From Zavarzinella sp. (GTDB lineage Bacteria > Planctomycetota > Planctomycetia > Gemmatales > Gemmataceae), in the NCBI GenBank assembly GCA_041399155.1, contig JAWKTI010000001.1:248001-312000 (forward strand): a stretch of 64,000 bases of DNA. The letters are read 5' to 3'. Positions within the stretch are counted from its first letter, which is position 1. Each line of letters begins with the position of its first letter. The translations under genes and the position numbers were made by a program. Under the pieces are notes generated by a model. That model saw only the letters and a program-made list of their open reading frames with translations, did not search any database and had not been told where the DNA came from. Of the stretch, positions 9,276 through 18,110 are shown piece by piece.

Positions 9276-11303
9276 CTAGCTGTTCTGGTGGGTCTTCGTG
9301 GTGTGGGGTGGGTTTGTTCTGTTATGACCCGGGTGGGGTTCAAATCCAGTCGGTTTGTCGGCGGTGTGGACGGTAATCTGATTGAATGGAATTTCGATCC
9401 CCAACTGATCGAATTTGTTCTTAATCCGACGCAACATTTCCCTTTTGACATTCCATTGCTGTACCGGGCGGGTTTTCATCACGAAACGAATGATCACCGC
9501 AGATTCAGCAAACTCTTCCACACCCAGCATTTCCATATCTTCGATGATCTTCGGGCCAAGGTCTGGGTCGTAACGTGCCTCTTCGGCAATTTTTTTCAGC
9601 ACACTGATGATGTGATCGACATTCGCACTGTAAGAAATCGGAATATCGAACAACGCCCGCGACCAGCCGTGGGTAAGATTACTGACATTCGTAATCGAGC
9701 CATGTGGGATAAAATGCAGGACACCTTCCAGGTCTCGCAGCACGGTAATCCGCAGGGTAATTCGTTCTACCACTCCAGCAATCGAGCCAATTTTTATAAT
9801 GTCGCCAATGCCATATTGATCTTCCAGCAGAATCATAAAGCCGGTGAAATAATCGCGGATCAGGTTTTGGGCACCGAAGGCAATCGCCAGACCCAGTACC
9901 GCTGCACCCCCCATCAGTGGAACAATCGGCACTCCTAAAGTATCCAGCAACACAATGCTGCCAGTAATCAGGATTACGGTAGTTGCAGTGTAGCGTACTA
10001 CCCCCACCAGTGTCATCGCACGGTTTTCCCGTTCGGAAAAACTGCCACGCTGGTTGTGACGGGAAACAAACGTGACAATATAGCGGGTGCAGTATCGCAC
10101 CAGGAACAACAATAGTAATGTAACCAGCAATACCCCCAGAACGCTGGGGCCTTTATCCATAATCCAACGAGTGATATTTCGCACGGTCAGTGGGTTCAAC
10201 AGTTGATTCAGTTCTTTTTCTGCCTGTGCCACCTGAGCACGCTCTGTTGCCACTAACTGTGCGGCTAATTTTTGCTCCCCACGGGCAACTTCCAGTTCCT
10301 GACGCAATTTTGTCAGTCGCTCATTAATCTTCACCATCTCTTCACGAGATTTGGCAAGACGGGACTTGGCATCGTCAATCAACTGAAAGATTTTGGTGCG
10401 GGCATCCGGGTCCGCTGCTTCCGGCCCACGTAACTGTTCGGTGTGCTTGTTGATTGCCTCTTCTGCCTGAGAAATTTTCTGCTGTTCGGTATCCAGCAAT
10501 CGTTGCTCCAAAGCCATATTTTCGCTGATGACTTTGATGCGGGCTTCCACGGCAGCTAATTTGCTTTCCGCAGTAGCCAATTCCTGCGATTCCATTTCGA
10601 GGCGCTTGCGGGCTTCAATCACCCTGTCGTCTTCTTCTGTATCACTTGCCACGGGTGCGGCAGTGTTGCTGGATTGCCCCAGGCTGGGCATCAGCGGATT
10701 GGTGGGTAATTTGGAAGCTGTGGTATTGGTGACCGGCTCTTTTGCTGGTGGGTCTTTTTTCGTCGGATTCTCTTTTTTTGGCACCACCGGTGGGGTTTTG
10801 CCTTCCAATTCATCCAGCATTTTCTGAGTGGTAGCAATTCGTTCGTTGAGTGCCTCCACTTTTTCCTGCATCACCTTGCGCTGTTCAATGGCTGTATTAA
10901 ACCGTTCTTTCGCCAACTTCCAGTTTTCTTCAATCGATTTCAGTTCGGTGGTGGCAGCATTCAATTCTGCCACCATGTTTTCTTTGGTGTACTGTTCAAT
11001 TTTTTTCTTTAAATCACTGTATTTCTGATCGAGTTGCTGAAAATCGCTTTCTGCCTTCCGATAATCGCTGGTAGGACTATCCAGATCTTTTTTGATTTTC
11101 GCAAGTTCTGCTTTGTCTTCCTGAAGCGAACGCCGACTGCTGGCAATTTTTTCCGCATCCGTTACCGGCCCTTTCGGTTGTGCCTGTAACTGTGTACCAC
11201 TCTCCTGCACCCATTCGGTGGGGAAAATTACTCCTATGATCAACACAATGCTTGCAAAGAACATGATCAACACTCGACGTAGCAGATTCCTGGTGAACAA
11301 CAT
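9276..11303 (-). CDS. MscS-family mechanosensitive channel with coiled-coil N-terminus
   Basis: A 675-residue protein. After a signal or first membrane segment (VLIMFFASIVLIIGVIF) come about 350 residues of Lys/Glu/Gln-rich coiled coil with a Pro/Thr-rich break. Then follow two membrane helices and the MscS pore region near residue 461 (GGAAVLGLAIAFGAQ, then LIRDYFTGFMILLE), the beta domain, and a cytoplasmic C-terminus. Such large MscS channels release solutes on hypo-osmotic shock. The ATG at 11303 is preferred because GGGAGG lies just upstream; the open frame extends 32 codons further without support. Confidence 0.85.
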   Translation of the reverse strand: MLFTRNLLRRVLIMFFASIVLIIGVIFPTEWVQESGTQLQAQPKGPVTDAEKIASSRRSLQEDKAELAKIKKDLDSPTSDYRKAESDFQQLDQKYSDLKKKIEQYTKENMVAELNAATTELKSIEENWKLAKERFNTAIEQRKVMQEKVEALNERIATTQKMLDELEGKTPPVVPKKENPTKKDPPAKEPVTNTTASKLPTNPLMPSLGQSSNTAAPVASDTEEDDRVIEARKRLEMESQELATAESKLAAVEARIKVISENMALEQRLLDTEQQKISQAEEAINKHTEQLRGPEAADPDARTKIFQLIDDAKSRLAKSREEMVKINERLTKLRQELEVARGEQKLAAQLVATERAQVAQAEKELNQLLNPLTVRNITRWIMDKGPSVLGVLLVTLLLLFLVRYCTRYIVTFVSRHNQRGSFSERENRAMTLVGVVRYTATTVILITGSIVLLDTLGVPIVPLMGGAAVLGLAIAFGAQNLIRDYFTGFMILLEDQYGIGDIIKIGSIAGVVERITLRITVLRDLEGVLHFIPHGSITNVSNLTHGWSRALFDIPISYSANVDHIISVLKKIAEEARYDPDLGPKIIEDMEMLGVEEFAESAVIIRFVMKTRPVQQWNVKREMLRRIKNKFDQLGIEIPFNQITVHTADKPTGFEPHPGHNRTNPPHTTKTHQNS

Positions 11304-11559
11304 TACCGTTTGGACCTCCCTGTCCGAAGTTATTTTAGGCAAAACAGAAAAAGTTGTCGGATTCGGTTGATACCCAACATTGGAGGTGCTGTCAACCACG
11401 AGACTGAGATGGCATCACACTTGATGAAGATTCACTCATATTTTGGCTGGTGTGTAATGAAATATACAGTATTTCAGCACAAATAAGTCGTCTATGGTTC
11501 AAATGGAAAAACCGTTCGGAAGGTGCCGATGAAAATGGAAAGTCAATACCGCGTGGGTA

Positions 11560-11820
11560 TCAACTGGTTTTCTTTTCGAACTTGGCAAACTTCTTGCGGA
11601 AACGTTCGATCTGGCCGGTAGCGTCCACCAGTTTCATCTTACCCGTAAAGAACGGGTGGGATGCACTGGAAATATCAACACGGACCAGCGGATAAGTTTT
11701 GCCATCTTTCCACTCGATCGTCTGATCGGTTTTCACTGAAGATCGGGTCAGAACGCTGAACTCAGCGGCAGCGTCCAGAAACACCACTTCACGATACATC
11801 GGATGAATATCTTTTTTCAT
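11560..11820 (-). CDS. rpmE2: 50S ribosomal protein L31, type B
   Basis: The 86 residues have the L31 N-terminus MKKDIHPMYREVVFLD and the HPFFTGK motif. There are no cysteines, so this is the zinc-independent (type B) form. It is the last gene of a three-gene cluster with L24 and L33 on the same strand, starting 12 bases after the L24 stop, so it is very probably co-transcribed. Confidence 0.92.
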   Translation of the reverse strand: MKKDIHPMYREVVFLDAAAEFSVLTRSSVKTDQTIEWKDGKTYPLVRVDISSASHPFFTGKMKLVDATGQIERFRKKFAKFEKKTS

Positions 11821-11832
11821 GGTGGCTCCAGA

Positions 11833-12183
11833 TTATGCTTTCTTGGCGTATTTTGGGTTGGCTTTGCTTAACTTACGGATGGCTGCTTTGCTGCCTTTGG
11901 CGAACAGTTCCTTCGAACCATCTTCCAGATAGCGAACACCCACGCGGGTTGGCTTGTTGGTTGCTGGATCAATCAGCAACACATTGGAAATGCTGATTGG
12001 CATTTCCTTCGACAGTCGACCACCCTGGGGGCTTTGCTGCGATTTCCGCAGGTGGCGATAAACCAGATTCACCGTTTGCACGGTGATCTTGTTGTTTTTC
12101 CGGTCGATGCTCAATACCTGGCCGCGTTTGCCTTTATCGGCACCTGCAATCACTTCGACCAAATCGTTTACTTTAATGTGCAT
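11833..12183 (-). CDS. rplX: 50S ribosomal protein L24
   Basis: The 116 residues carry the KOW motif at the N-terminus (NDLVEVIAGADKGKRGQVLSI) and the later segment SNVLLIDPATNKPTRVG. L24 initiates 50S assembly by binding 23S rRNA. The usual bacterial location of rplX is the S10-spc region; here it sits between L33 and L31 with no other ribosomal gene in view. Whether a second copy exists elsewhere in the genome cannot be seen. Confidence 0.92.
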   Translation of the reverse strand: MHIKVNDLVEVIAGADKGKRGQVLSIDRKNNKITVQTVNLVYRHLRKSQQSPQGGRLSKEMPISISNVLLIDPATNKPTRVGVRYLEDGSKELFAKGSKAAIRKLSKANPKYAKKA

Positions 12184-12222
12184 TGGAACTATCTCTCTTC
12201 CTGCCCCACCTGGGGATCAGGC

Positions 12223-12390
12223 CTACTTCGATTCTTTGTACAGCACGTGTTTCCGGACCTTGGGATCATACTTCCGCAATTCCAGGCGTGCCTTGGTGTT
12301 ATTCCGATTCTTTTCCACAAAATAGCAGTGATCGCTTTCAGAGCTTTTCAGCTTGATATGAGCGCGCACATCTTTGGATTTCTTTGCCAT
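12223..12390 (-). CDS. rpmG: 50S ribosomal protein L33
   Basis: A 55-residue basic protein reading MAKKSKDVRAHIKLKS at the N-terminus and ending RKHVLYKESK, the typical L33 pattern. It has only one cysteine, so it is the zinc-free form. It is the first gene of the L33-L24-L31 cluster, 39 bases upstream of rplX, and has a GGAGG-type ribosome site just before the ATG. Confidence 0.9.
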   Translation of the reverse strand: MAKKSKDVRAHIKLKSSESDHCYFVEKNRNNTKARLELRKYDPKVRKHVLYKESK

Positions 12391-12552
12391 TGATCATCCT
12401 CCAAGCCTATTAGCTTAGGTGTTGCCCACTGGAACGGAAAGTGGGTAATTCATAATTTTTAGCCCATTCCGACCGAAATATTTCCGTCTTTCGGCATTCA
12501 ACTCTTGCAGCAGGTTGTTCCGTGGTGAAGTTGGCAACACGGTAACGTGAAT

Positions 12553-13371
12553 TTACGGCAGTTCCACCGTCTGACCATCGTTTCTGATGCACATTCTTTG
12601 AAATGTTGTCAAATCGATGTTAAATCGGATCGGACGCAGGGAGCCATCGCACATAACCACATTCAACACCCCCACGTGGGAGGAACCAAATCGTGTGGGG
12701 CTTGTTATGTCGTTCGGGGTGCGAAAATCGCGGGCTGGTACTGCCACGGCAGTGCGATAAACTTCGTAATCTTCATTCCAGCCGGAATTCACAAACGGCT
12801 CGTTATCATCATACACCTGGCCAAACATCGCCAGATTCATCTGTTTTTCACCCACCAGCACCGTATTGGATGTCCCATCGGTGATATCGGCAAAACGATT
12901 CGGTTGATGATCTGTGCGTGCAATCACTCCATTCGTACCTGGCTCGAGGGTGCCCGCGTTACTGGCGTAATCTATGTTTGCAAAACTGCCATACATACGT
13001 GGTGCCCGTCGCGAGGGACAATAATACATGTTGATCGGTGTGCGATAGATCACATTAAAATCCACCGTCCTATGCAGATTGTCCTGTTCAATCATCGGTA
13101 AAATATGGTAGGCCCACGTCCAGTATTCGCGGTGGTCATCGTTGGCATAAGACAAATTAATCTCATGATTCCCACCATGGGGTAATCGCTGGTGCACATC
13201 ATGAAAGTTGTGCATGGCAAGTCCCGTCTGTTTGAGATTGCCCGCACATTTCGCACGGTTGGCGGCTTCCCGCACCTTCTGAACAGCAGGCAGAAGCAAT
13301 CCTATTAATATTGCAATGATGGCGATCACCACCAGGAGTTCGATTAGTGTAAAGGCATATCGATTTTTCAT
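12553..13371 (-). CDS. DUF1559 prepilin-like protein
   Basis: A complete 272-residue family member. The N-terminus has the type IV prepilin signal with the conserved FTLIELLVVIAIIAIL, followed by LLPAVQKVREAANRAKCAGN, the DUF1559 signature. The C-terminus has the GSSHVGVLNVVMCDGSLR segment. These proteins are abundant in planctomycetes and are thought to be pseudopilins or surface proteins; no reaction is known. About 270 bases of noncoding sequence precede it. Confidence 0.9.
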   Translation of the reverse strand: MKNRYAFTLIELLVVIAIIAILIGLLLPAVQKVREAANRAKCAGNLKQTGLAMHNFHDVHQRLPHGGNHEINLSYANDDHREYWTWAYHILPMIEQDNLHRTVDFNVIYRTPINMYYCPSRRAPRMYGSFANIDYASNAGTLEPGTNGVIARTDHQPNRFADITDGTSNTVLVGEKQMNLAMFGQVYDDNEPFVNSGWNEDYEVYRTAVAVPARDFRTPNDITSPTRFGSSHVGVLNVVMCDGSLRPIRFNIDLTTFQRMCIRNDGQTVELP

Positions 13372-13643
13372 GGCTGAGTTCCTCCCATAACCATGCTAAC
13401 GGATTCGCACGTGAAATGTTTGCAGAAAGTGTGCAGGCTAAACGCAGTGCGAAGCAAAATCACCCACGTGGGTGGTTATGAGTACATCACATTTGTACCA
13501 CCGCTTAATATATATCCTTTTGGCAGCCCGCACTGATTGGCTTTTTGGGTGAAAATTGCCAAATGGCGGAAAAAAGTCGGAAAAAGTTGGTTCTGGTGGG
13601 GAAAAGGCAAAAAACCACTATTATATAACCAGAAGGTTATGCT

Positions 13644-14903
13644 TCACTTGCGACTTTGATGGATTGCTTCAAATATTGCGGGCAAAATGCCCACCAACTG
13701 ATCAATTTCGTGGGTCTGATTGTAAAAGTGCGTCGAAATCCGAATCATCAGGCGGTCTGGACGTTCGATAATCGGCACTTCAATCCGGTGCTTCCAGATT
13801 GCCTCCCGCAACGGATTTGCGACCGCACGATCGGTCCATGGTAAATGAAAGCCAGTGAGTGACCCATGCATTTCCGGGTGAATCGGCGTGGCTGGTAGCA
13901 GCCCCAGCCCCGCAAAAGCAACACGTGTGTGCTGCACCAGGGCAGCAATTCGCTGGCGAATGCGGTCTCGACCAAGAGTTTCCTGAAATGCAATCGCCTG
14001 CGGGATGCACAGCCACGGCACGGGGTCGCGTGTGCCTTCAAATTCCAGATGACGAATATTCGGGGTGGACCCAAACTGGTCGCGGGCGTTGCGGTCGGCA
14101 TTCGCATTTGCGGAAGTGCCAATCGGGTACTGATCGGGGTAATAGCCCCAGCTCACCTGCAGTGGCTCCAGTCGTTCGGCCATTCCGGGTGTGGCTGCCA
14201 GAAAACCAGCCCCACTGGGTGCCAGCAGCCATTTATGGCAATTGCCAGTGTAATAGTCCGCCCCCACGTGGGACACATTCAGGGGAATCATTGCAGGTGC
14301 GTGGGCACCATCCACGACAGAAATGATCCCACGTTCGCGGGCAGCGGCACACAATTGCTGTGCAGGCAGCACCATACCTGTTGGGGATAACACATGGCTG
14401 AAAAACAGCAGTCTTGTGTGGCGAGTCATCGCTTTGACAGCTGCATCCACAATTTCCTGTGGTTCCACCGGATGGTGCGGCAATGGGAACGTGCGGAAGG
14501 TCAACCCTTGTCGTCGTGCTGCACGCTGCCAGCACCAGTGCATCGCACCATATTCGTGGTCAGTCAGCAGGATTTCACCTGGGGAGGAAAGCCGCAGCCC
14601 ACTGGCCACCAGATTGATGGCACAGGAAACATTGGAGGTGAATACCAGTTGAGCTGGGAATGTGCCCAGATAGTCGGCCAGGGCCGTTCGTGCCTCCCAC
14701 AGAAGATCGGGTAATTGGCGAATAAAGAAATGCGTGGGCTCTGCAGCCAACTGGCGGCGCAGTTCCTGGCCACGTTCAAACACCGATCTTGGCAGCGGCC
14801 CAAATGATCCAGTGTTTAAATTAACGATGGTCGGGTCCTGGATCATCTGGGCGGTTGCAGCAGCCCAGGCACGATCGGAATTCGGATCAATAGCTGTTTC
14901 CAT
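13644..14903 (-). CDS. Class V aminotransferase (isopenicillin N epimerase-like)
   Basis: A 419-residue PLP-dependent enzyme of fold type I. Visible features are VNLNTGSFGPLPRSV at the N-terminus, a cofactor Asp in ISVVDGAHAPAMIPL, and the Schiff-base Lys in GNCHKWLLAPSGAGFL. These match the class V group that includes isopenicillin N epimerases and cysteine desulfurase-like enzymes. The substrate cannot be named. It is a single gene with noncoding DNA on both sides. Confidence 0.8.
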   Translation of the reverse strand: METAIDPNSDRAWAAATAQMIQDPTIVNLNTGSFGPLPRSVFERGQELRRQLAAEPTHFFIRQLPDLLWEARTALADYLGTFPAQLVFTSNVSCAINLVASGLRLSSPGEILLTDHEYGAMHWCWQRAARRQGLTFRTFPLPHHPVEPQEIVDAAVKAMTRHTRLLFFSHVLSPTGMVLPAQQLCAAARERGIISVVDGAHAPAMIPLNVSHVGADYYTGNCHKWLLAPSGAGFLAATPGMAERLEPLQVSWGYYPDQYPIGTSANANADRNARDQFGSTPNIRHLEFEGTRDPVPWLCIPQAIAFQETLGRDRIRQRIAALVQHTRVAFAGLGLLPATPIHPEMHGSLTGFHLPWTDRAVANPLREAIWKHRIEVPIIERPDRLMIRISTHFYNQTHEIDQLVGILPAIFEAIHQSRK

Positions 14904-15021
14904 CCCGAAATTATAGCTAACTGTGGGACGGAAAAGGTAGCTCCCCCACCCACAGCTAGCGAAGGCGCTGAAGCCCTAGGTTTATTCATGATAAATGAGA
15001 TCACTCTATGATGTAATCCAG

Positions 15022-15222
15022 TCAATATGGGCAGCAAATCGGTTCTGTAGGCACTGTGCTGTCAGGCTGTCCCGCAACTGGCTTGAAAGTCCCTTTCATC
15101 AATGTAAATGGCATATCTTTCTCCAGAGTGATGAAATTGGAAACACTCTGCCTACCAAACACGCATCCAAGACAGAAAGCGGACATCATCATCGGAATAA
15201 TCTTAATTTTTTGCCAGAACAT
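15022..15222 (-). CDS. Possible small lipoprotein
   Basis: A 66-residue frame starting MFWQKIKIIPMMMSAF and continuing FCLGC, which could be a lipobox after a short signal sequence. The rest is short and unfamiliar, ending ICCPY. There is no clear ribosome site and the frame can be extended upstream. This is the only coding candidate in the otherwise empty 14904-15398 stretch. Confidence 0.3.
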   Translation of the reverse strand: MFWQKIKIIPMMMSAFCLGCVFGRQSVSNFITLEKDMPFTLMKGTFKPVAGQPDSTVPTEPICCPY

Positions 15223-15398
15223 GTCGTATTGCCTAATTGGTAATGACATTCTCCGCCCAAAGAAAATCACTCAATTTGGCAAGAAAAATCGCTGCAACCG
15301 CTAAATTCGGATTCTATGTTACAACAGATTCGTTGATTTGTTGATACTGCATCATCAGCAAGTCAGGTTAAAGGCATCGCGATTTGTGGGGGAAAATG

Positions 15399-15761
15399 AT
15401 GAAAACGGCACTCGTCGCCTGTTTCTCGTTGGTTGTTCTTGTTGGCATGAGCGGCTGCAGCAAAAACAAAGGAAAATTGGAAGGCACATCCTGGTCAAAT
15501 TACGCAGGGACAGTGAAGGGACAACGAGTCCCCCATGGGGTGATTCGGCTGGAGTTTCGTACCGATGGCAGCATGGTGTACGATGTGATGGGGAATGTTT
15601 ACACTGGTAAGTATTCGCTTGGAATGGGAGATAGTGTTACCTGGAACCTCAATCGGGCACTTGGTGGGCGGAAACGCCACGTAGAAAAGTGCCAAATCAG
15701 TGGGGACATGTTGACCGTTTCTGATTCGGATGGCACTTCACTCAGCTTCAAAAAGAACTAA
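15399..15761 (+). CDS. Small lipoprotein, unknown
   Basis: A 120-residue protein with a lipoprotein signal (KTALVACFSLVVLVGMSGC), so it is probably lipid-anchored in the envelope. The mature region is beta-rich: LEGTSWSNYAG at its start and a later IRLEFRTDGSMVYDVMG, the pattern of small lipocalin-like domains that score deviation from a baseline; no family is assigned. The second of two ATG codons is chosen because GGGGGA lies six bases upstream. Confidence 0.65.
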   Translation: MKTALVACFSLVVLVGMSGCSKNKGKLEGTSWSNYAGTVKGQRVPHGVIRLEFRTDGSMVYDVMGNVYTGKYSLGMGDSVTWNLNRALGGRKRHVEKCQISGDMLTVSDSDGTSLSFKKN

Positions 15762-15863
15762 TCGGTTTTCTGCCCTCGTCACTTTCCTGCCTCTCGGGAA
15801 GAAACATTGGAGATTTTTTCTCCTTTCGCGTACAATCTTCATGTGGTTTTCACGGCAGGAAAC

Positions 15864-17030
15864 ATGAAGCTCGACAACACGGAAGTATTTCTGGGTTTTG
15901 GACCAACACGGTTATACCCTTCCACCTATCAGCCGCAGCTTGCCAGTCACCTGGGGAAAAAGGAAGAGGATTTCCTGCCTGCGGTGCGGGAAAATGCCCC
16001 CAAGGTGCCCGGCGTGTATGGGATGTTTGATCGCACCGGCAAACTGATCTACGTGGGCAAATCGAAGTGCCTGCGTGCCCGCCTGATGAGCTATTTTCGC
16101 AAGAAAACCCGCGACCCGAAAGCAGGCCGAATCTTACGCCACACCCGTCGCCTCGTGTGGGAGACGATCAGCGATGAATTTGGCTCTCTGGCACGGGAAC
16201 TCGAACTGATTCAGCGGCACCGGCCACGATTCAATGTGATGGGTGTGACCGACCGCAAACGCTATTGTTACATTGTTGTTACAAACCACGCTGCCCCCAC
16301 GCTGGCCGTTAAACGTGCCCCACAAGGGAATGAAAAAGCGATCTACGGCCCCTTCCGTGGGGCAGGATTCGCTAAAGTGGTGGTCAGGACCTTGAATCAC
16401 TGGTACCACCTGCGGGATTGTTCTGCAACCGTCCCGACCCACTACGCCGAAGAACCGGAGCTGTTTCCGATTGTGCGAACGCCCCACTGTTTTCGCCATG
16501 AAATTGCTTCGTGCCTGGGGCCATGTGCGGCAGAATGCACCCAGGCAGAATATGCCAGTGCGATCAAAAAAGTGCGGTCGTTTCTGGATGGTCGCACCAA
16601 AGCACCGCTGGATCATTTGCAGCGGGAAATGGCACGTGCGTCCAAATTAATGCAATTTGAACGTGCGGCCCACCTGCGCGATCAGATGCAATCATTTGAA
16701 TGGTTGAATAATCGTTTGAATTGGTTGCGGGATTCCAGACGTGAGAATACTTTCATTTATCCGGTCGAAAGTGCCACCGGCAGCACCACGTGGTATGTGA
16801 TTCTCCGTGGCCAGATTATTGGCACGCTTGAAGCACCGGCAAACCGGAAACAACTGGCGATTGCCCGCGAACAGATCGACCAAAGCTTTGAAATTGCCAC
16901 GAAGCTGCGTCCTGCACCTGGGGAAACAGATTTTGTGCTGCTGGTTTCCGCCTGGCTGACAAAATATCCAGCAGAGCGGGCGAAATGCATCCCACGGGAA
17001 ATGTTGCATGGGAAAGCAAATCTGAAGTGA
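15864..17030 (+). CDS. UvrC-like GIY-YIG nuclease lacking the C-terminal half
   Basis: The 388 residues correspond to the N-terminal half of UvrC. There is a GIY-YIG domain (VPGVYGMFDRTGKLIYVGKS), a four-cysteine cluster (CFRHEIASCLGPCAAEC) like the iron-sulphur site of UvrC, and a UVR motif for UvrB contact (MQFERAAHLRDQM). The RNase H-like domain and the helix-hairpin-helix that make the 5' cut are absent, and the protein ends normally. It may make only the 3' incision, as Cho does, or act outside excision repair. Start ATG follows CAGGAAAC. Confidence 0.8.
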   Translation: MKLDNTEVFLGFGPTRLYPSTYQPQLASHLGKKEEDFLPAVRENAPKVPGVYGMFDRTGKLIYVGKSKCLRARLMSYFRKKTRDPKAGRILRHTRRLVWETISDEFGSLARELELIQRHRPRFNVMGVTDRKRYCYIVVTNHAAPTLAVKRAPQGNEKAIYGPFRGAGFAKVVVRTLNHWYHLRDCSATVPTHYAEEPELFPIVRTPHCFRHEIASCLGPCAAECTQAEYASAIKKVRSFLDGRTKAPLDHLQREMARASKLMQFERAAHLRDQMQSFEWLNNRLNWLRDSRRENTFIYPVESATGSTTWYVILRGQIIGTLEAPANRKQLAIAREQIDQSFEIATKLRPAPGETDFVLLVSAWLTKYPAERAKCIPREMLHGKANLK

Positions 17031-17184
17031 TCAAAAACTGCTGACGAGTTCTCAGGTACTTCTCCCCACAATTCTCAATGGCAGTTTTTGCAGGAAGTGC
17101 TTGTAAACCCATTGATTCTCTGATAGCATCCTGAATATTTGAATGGAAGTTTTTCAATTCGAAAGTCACAAAAGGATAGCCCAG

Positions 17185-18021
17185 ATGGCAAATAGCCCAG
17201 ACAAATTACCCCATGTCCAGCTTTCATCAGAGTGGGTAACGTACTACGAGCAAAATGCCAGGGAATTGCGAGAAATCCCCTGGGAAACAGGTGCGGGTAC
17301 GTCAGATGAAGAACTTGCCACTATTTCTGCATCTTTACGGGGATGGCAACTTGGCGAAACCTCCGACGGTTCCCATTTACTGGCAGCAGCGAAACATTAC
17401 GCAATAACCATTAATGATCCTGAATTTATTGATGCGGTGCGATTGTTTATTGCTGAAGAACAACGCCATGGCGGGGATCTTGGTAAGTTTCTGGACCTGG
17501 CTGGCATCAAGCGAGCAGAATCGGATTGGGGTGACACATTATTTCGAAAAATTCGTTACGCTTTTCCACGCATGGAAGTGTGGGCAACTCCTGTAGTAAT
17601 GGTTGAAACGCATGCAATGGTGTATTACAACGCGTTGAGGCGTGCGACGAAATCACCAGTCCTTCGGAGAATTTGCGAACAGATTCTTGCAGATGAGGTC
17701 GCACACATCCGCTTTCAGTGTGAACGACTTGCAATTCTGCACCGTCGCCGCTCCAAATTGCTTCTCCAACTGACAATGGTTTTCCACCGCATCGCCTTCA
17801 CCGCGATCACAATCGCAGTGTGGGTTGGACATCGAAAAGTATTACGTGCTGGTGGATACAATTTTCATCGTTTTTGGCGTGCGGTCTGGGGGAAAATGCG
17901 CTTTGCCTGGAGATTGATGTCACCAGACCGATATCAGTGGGACAGACAATCAATTGGCCAGCACAGTATTTCCACTGCCGCGTTGACAAAATTCAGGCCA
18001 TCCCACAAACAGATCGATTGA
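17185..18021 (+). CDS. Ferritin-like (rubrerythrin-fold) protein
   Basis: A 278-residue protein with Glu/His motifs typical of a diiron four-helix bundle: FIAEEQRHGGDLG, then VETHAMVYYNALRR, and DEVAHIRFQ. These suggest a ferritin-like or rubrerythrin-like oxidase or hydroxylase. The C-terminal third is basic and aromatic (HRKVLRAGGYNFHRFW), possibly membrane-associated. The ATG at 17185 after AAAGGA is preferred to the earlier one at 17143. No partner gene is evident. Confidence 0.65.
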   Translation: MANSPDKLPHVQLSSEWVTYYEQNARELREIPWETGAGTSDEELATISASLRGWQLGETSDGSHLLAAAKHYAITINDPEFIDAVRLFIAEEQRHGGDLGKFLDLAGIKRAESDWGDTLFRKIRYAFPRMEVWATPVVMVETHAMVYYNALRRATKSPVLRRICEQILADEVAHIRFQCERLAILHRRRSKLLLQLTMVFHRIAFTAITIAVWVGHRKVLRAGGYNFHRFWRAVWGKMRFAWRLMSPDRYQWDRQSIGQHSISTAALTKFRPSHKQID

Positions 18022-18110
18022 GAGCTGTACTTCAATGTTTTATTTCGTTTGATTCACGTTTGGTGCAGATCAGCACCGAGCCGGGCGAAGATCTAAATAT
18101 GAATTAATTT

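Noticed and set aside
9288..9938. Plus-strand frame of 216 codons
   Set aside because: It is antisense to the MscS gene, whose conserved pore region explains the sequence.
17031..17094. Terminator after the UvrC-like gene (CAAAAACTGC pairing with GCAGTTTTTG)
   Set aside because: The loop is about 40 bases and no T run follows the stem in a suitable place.
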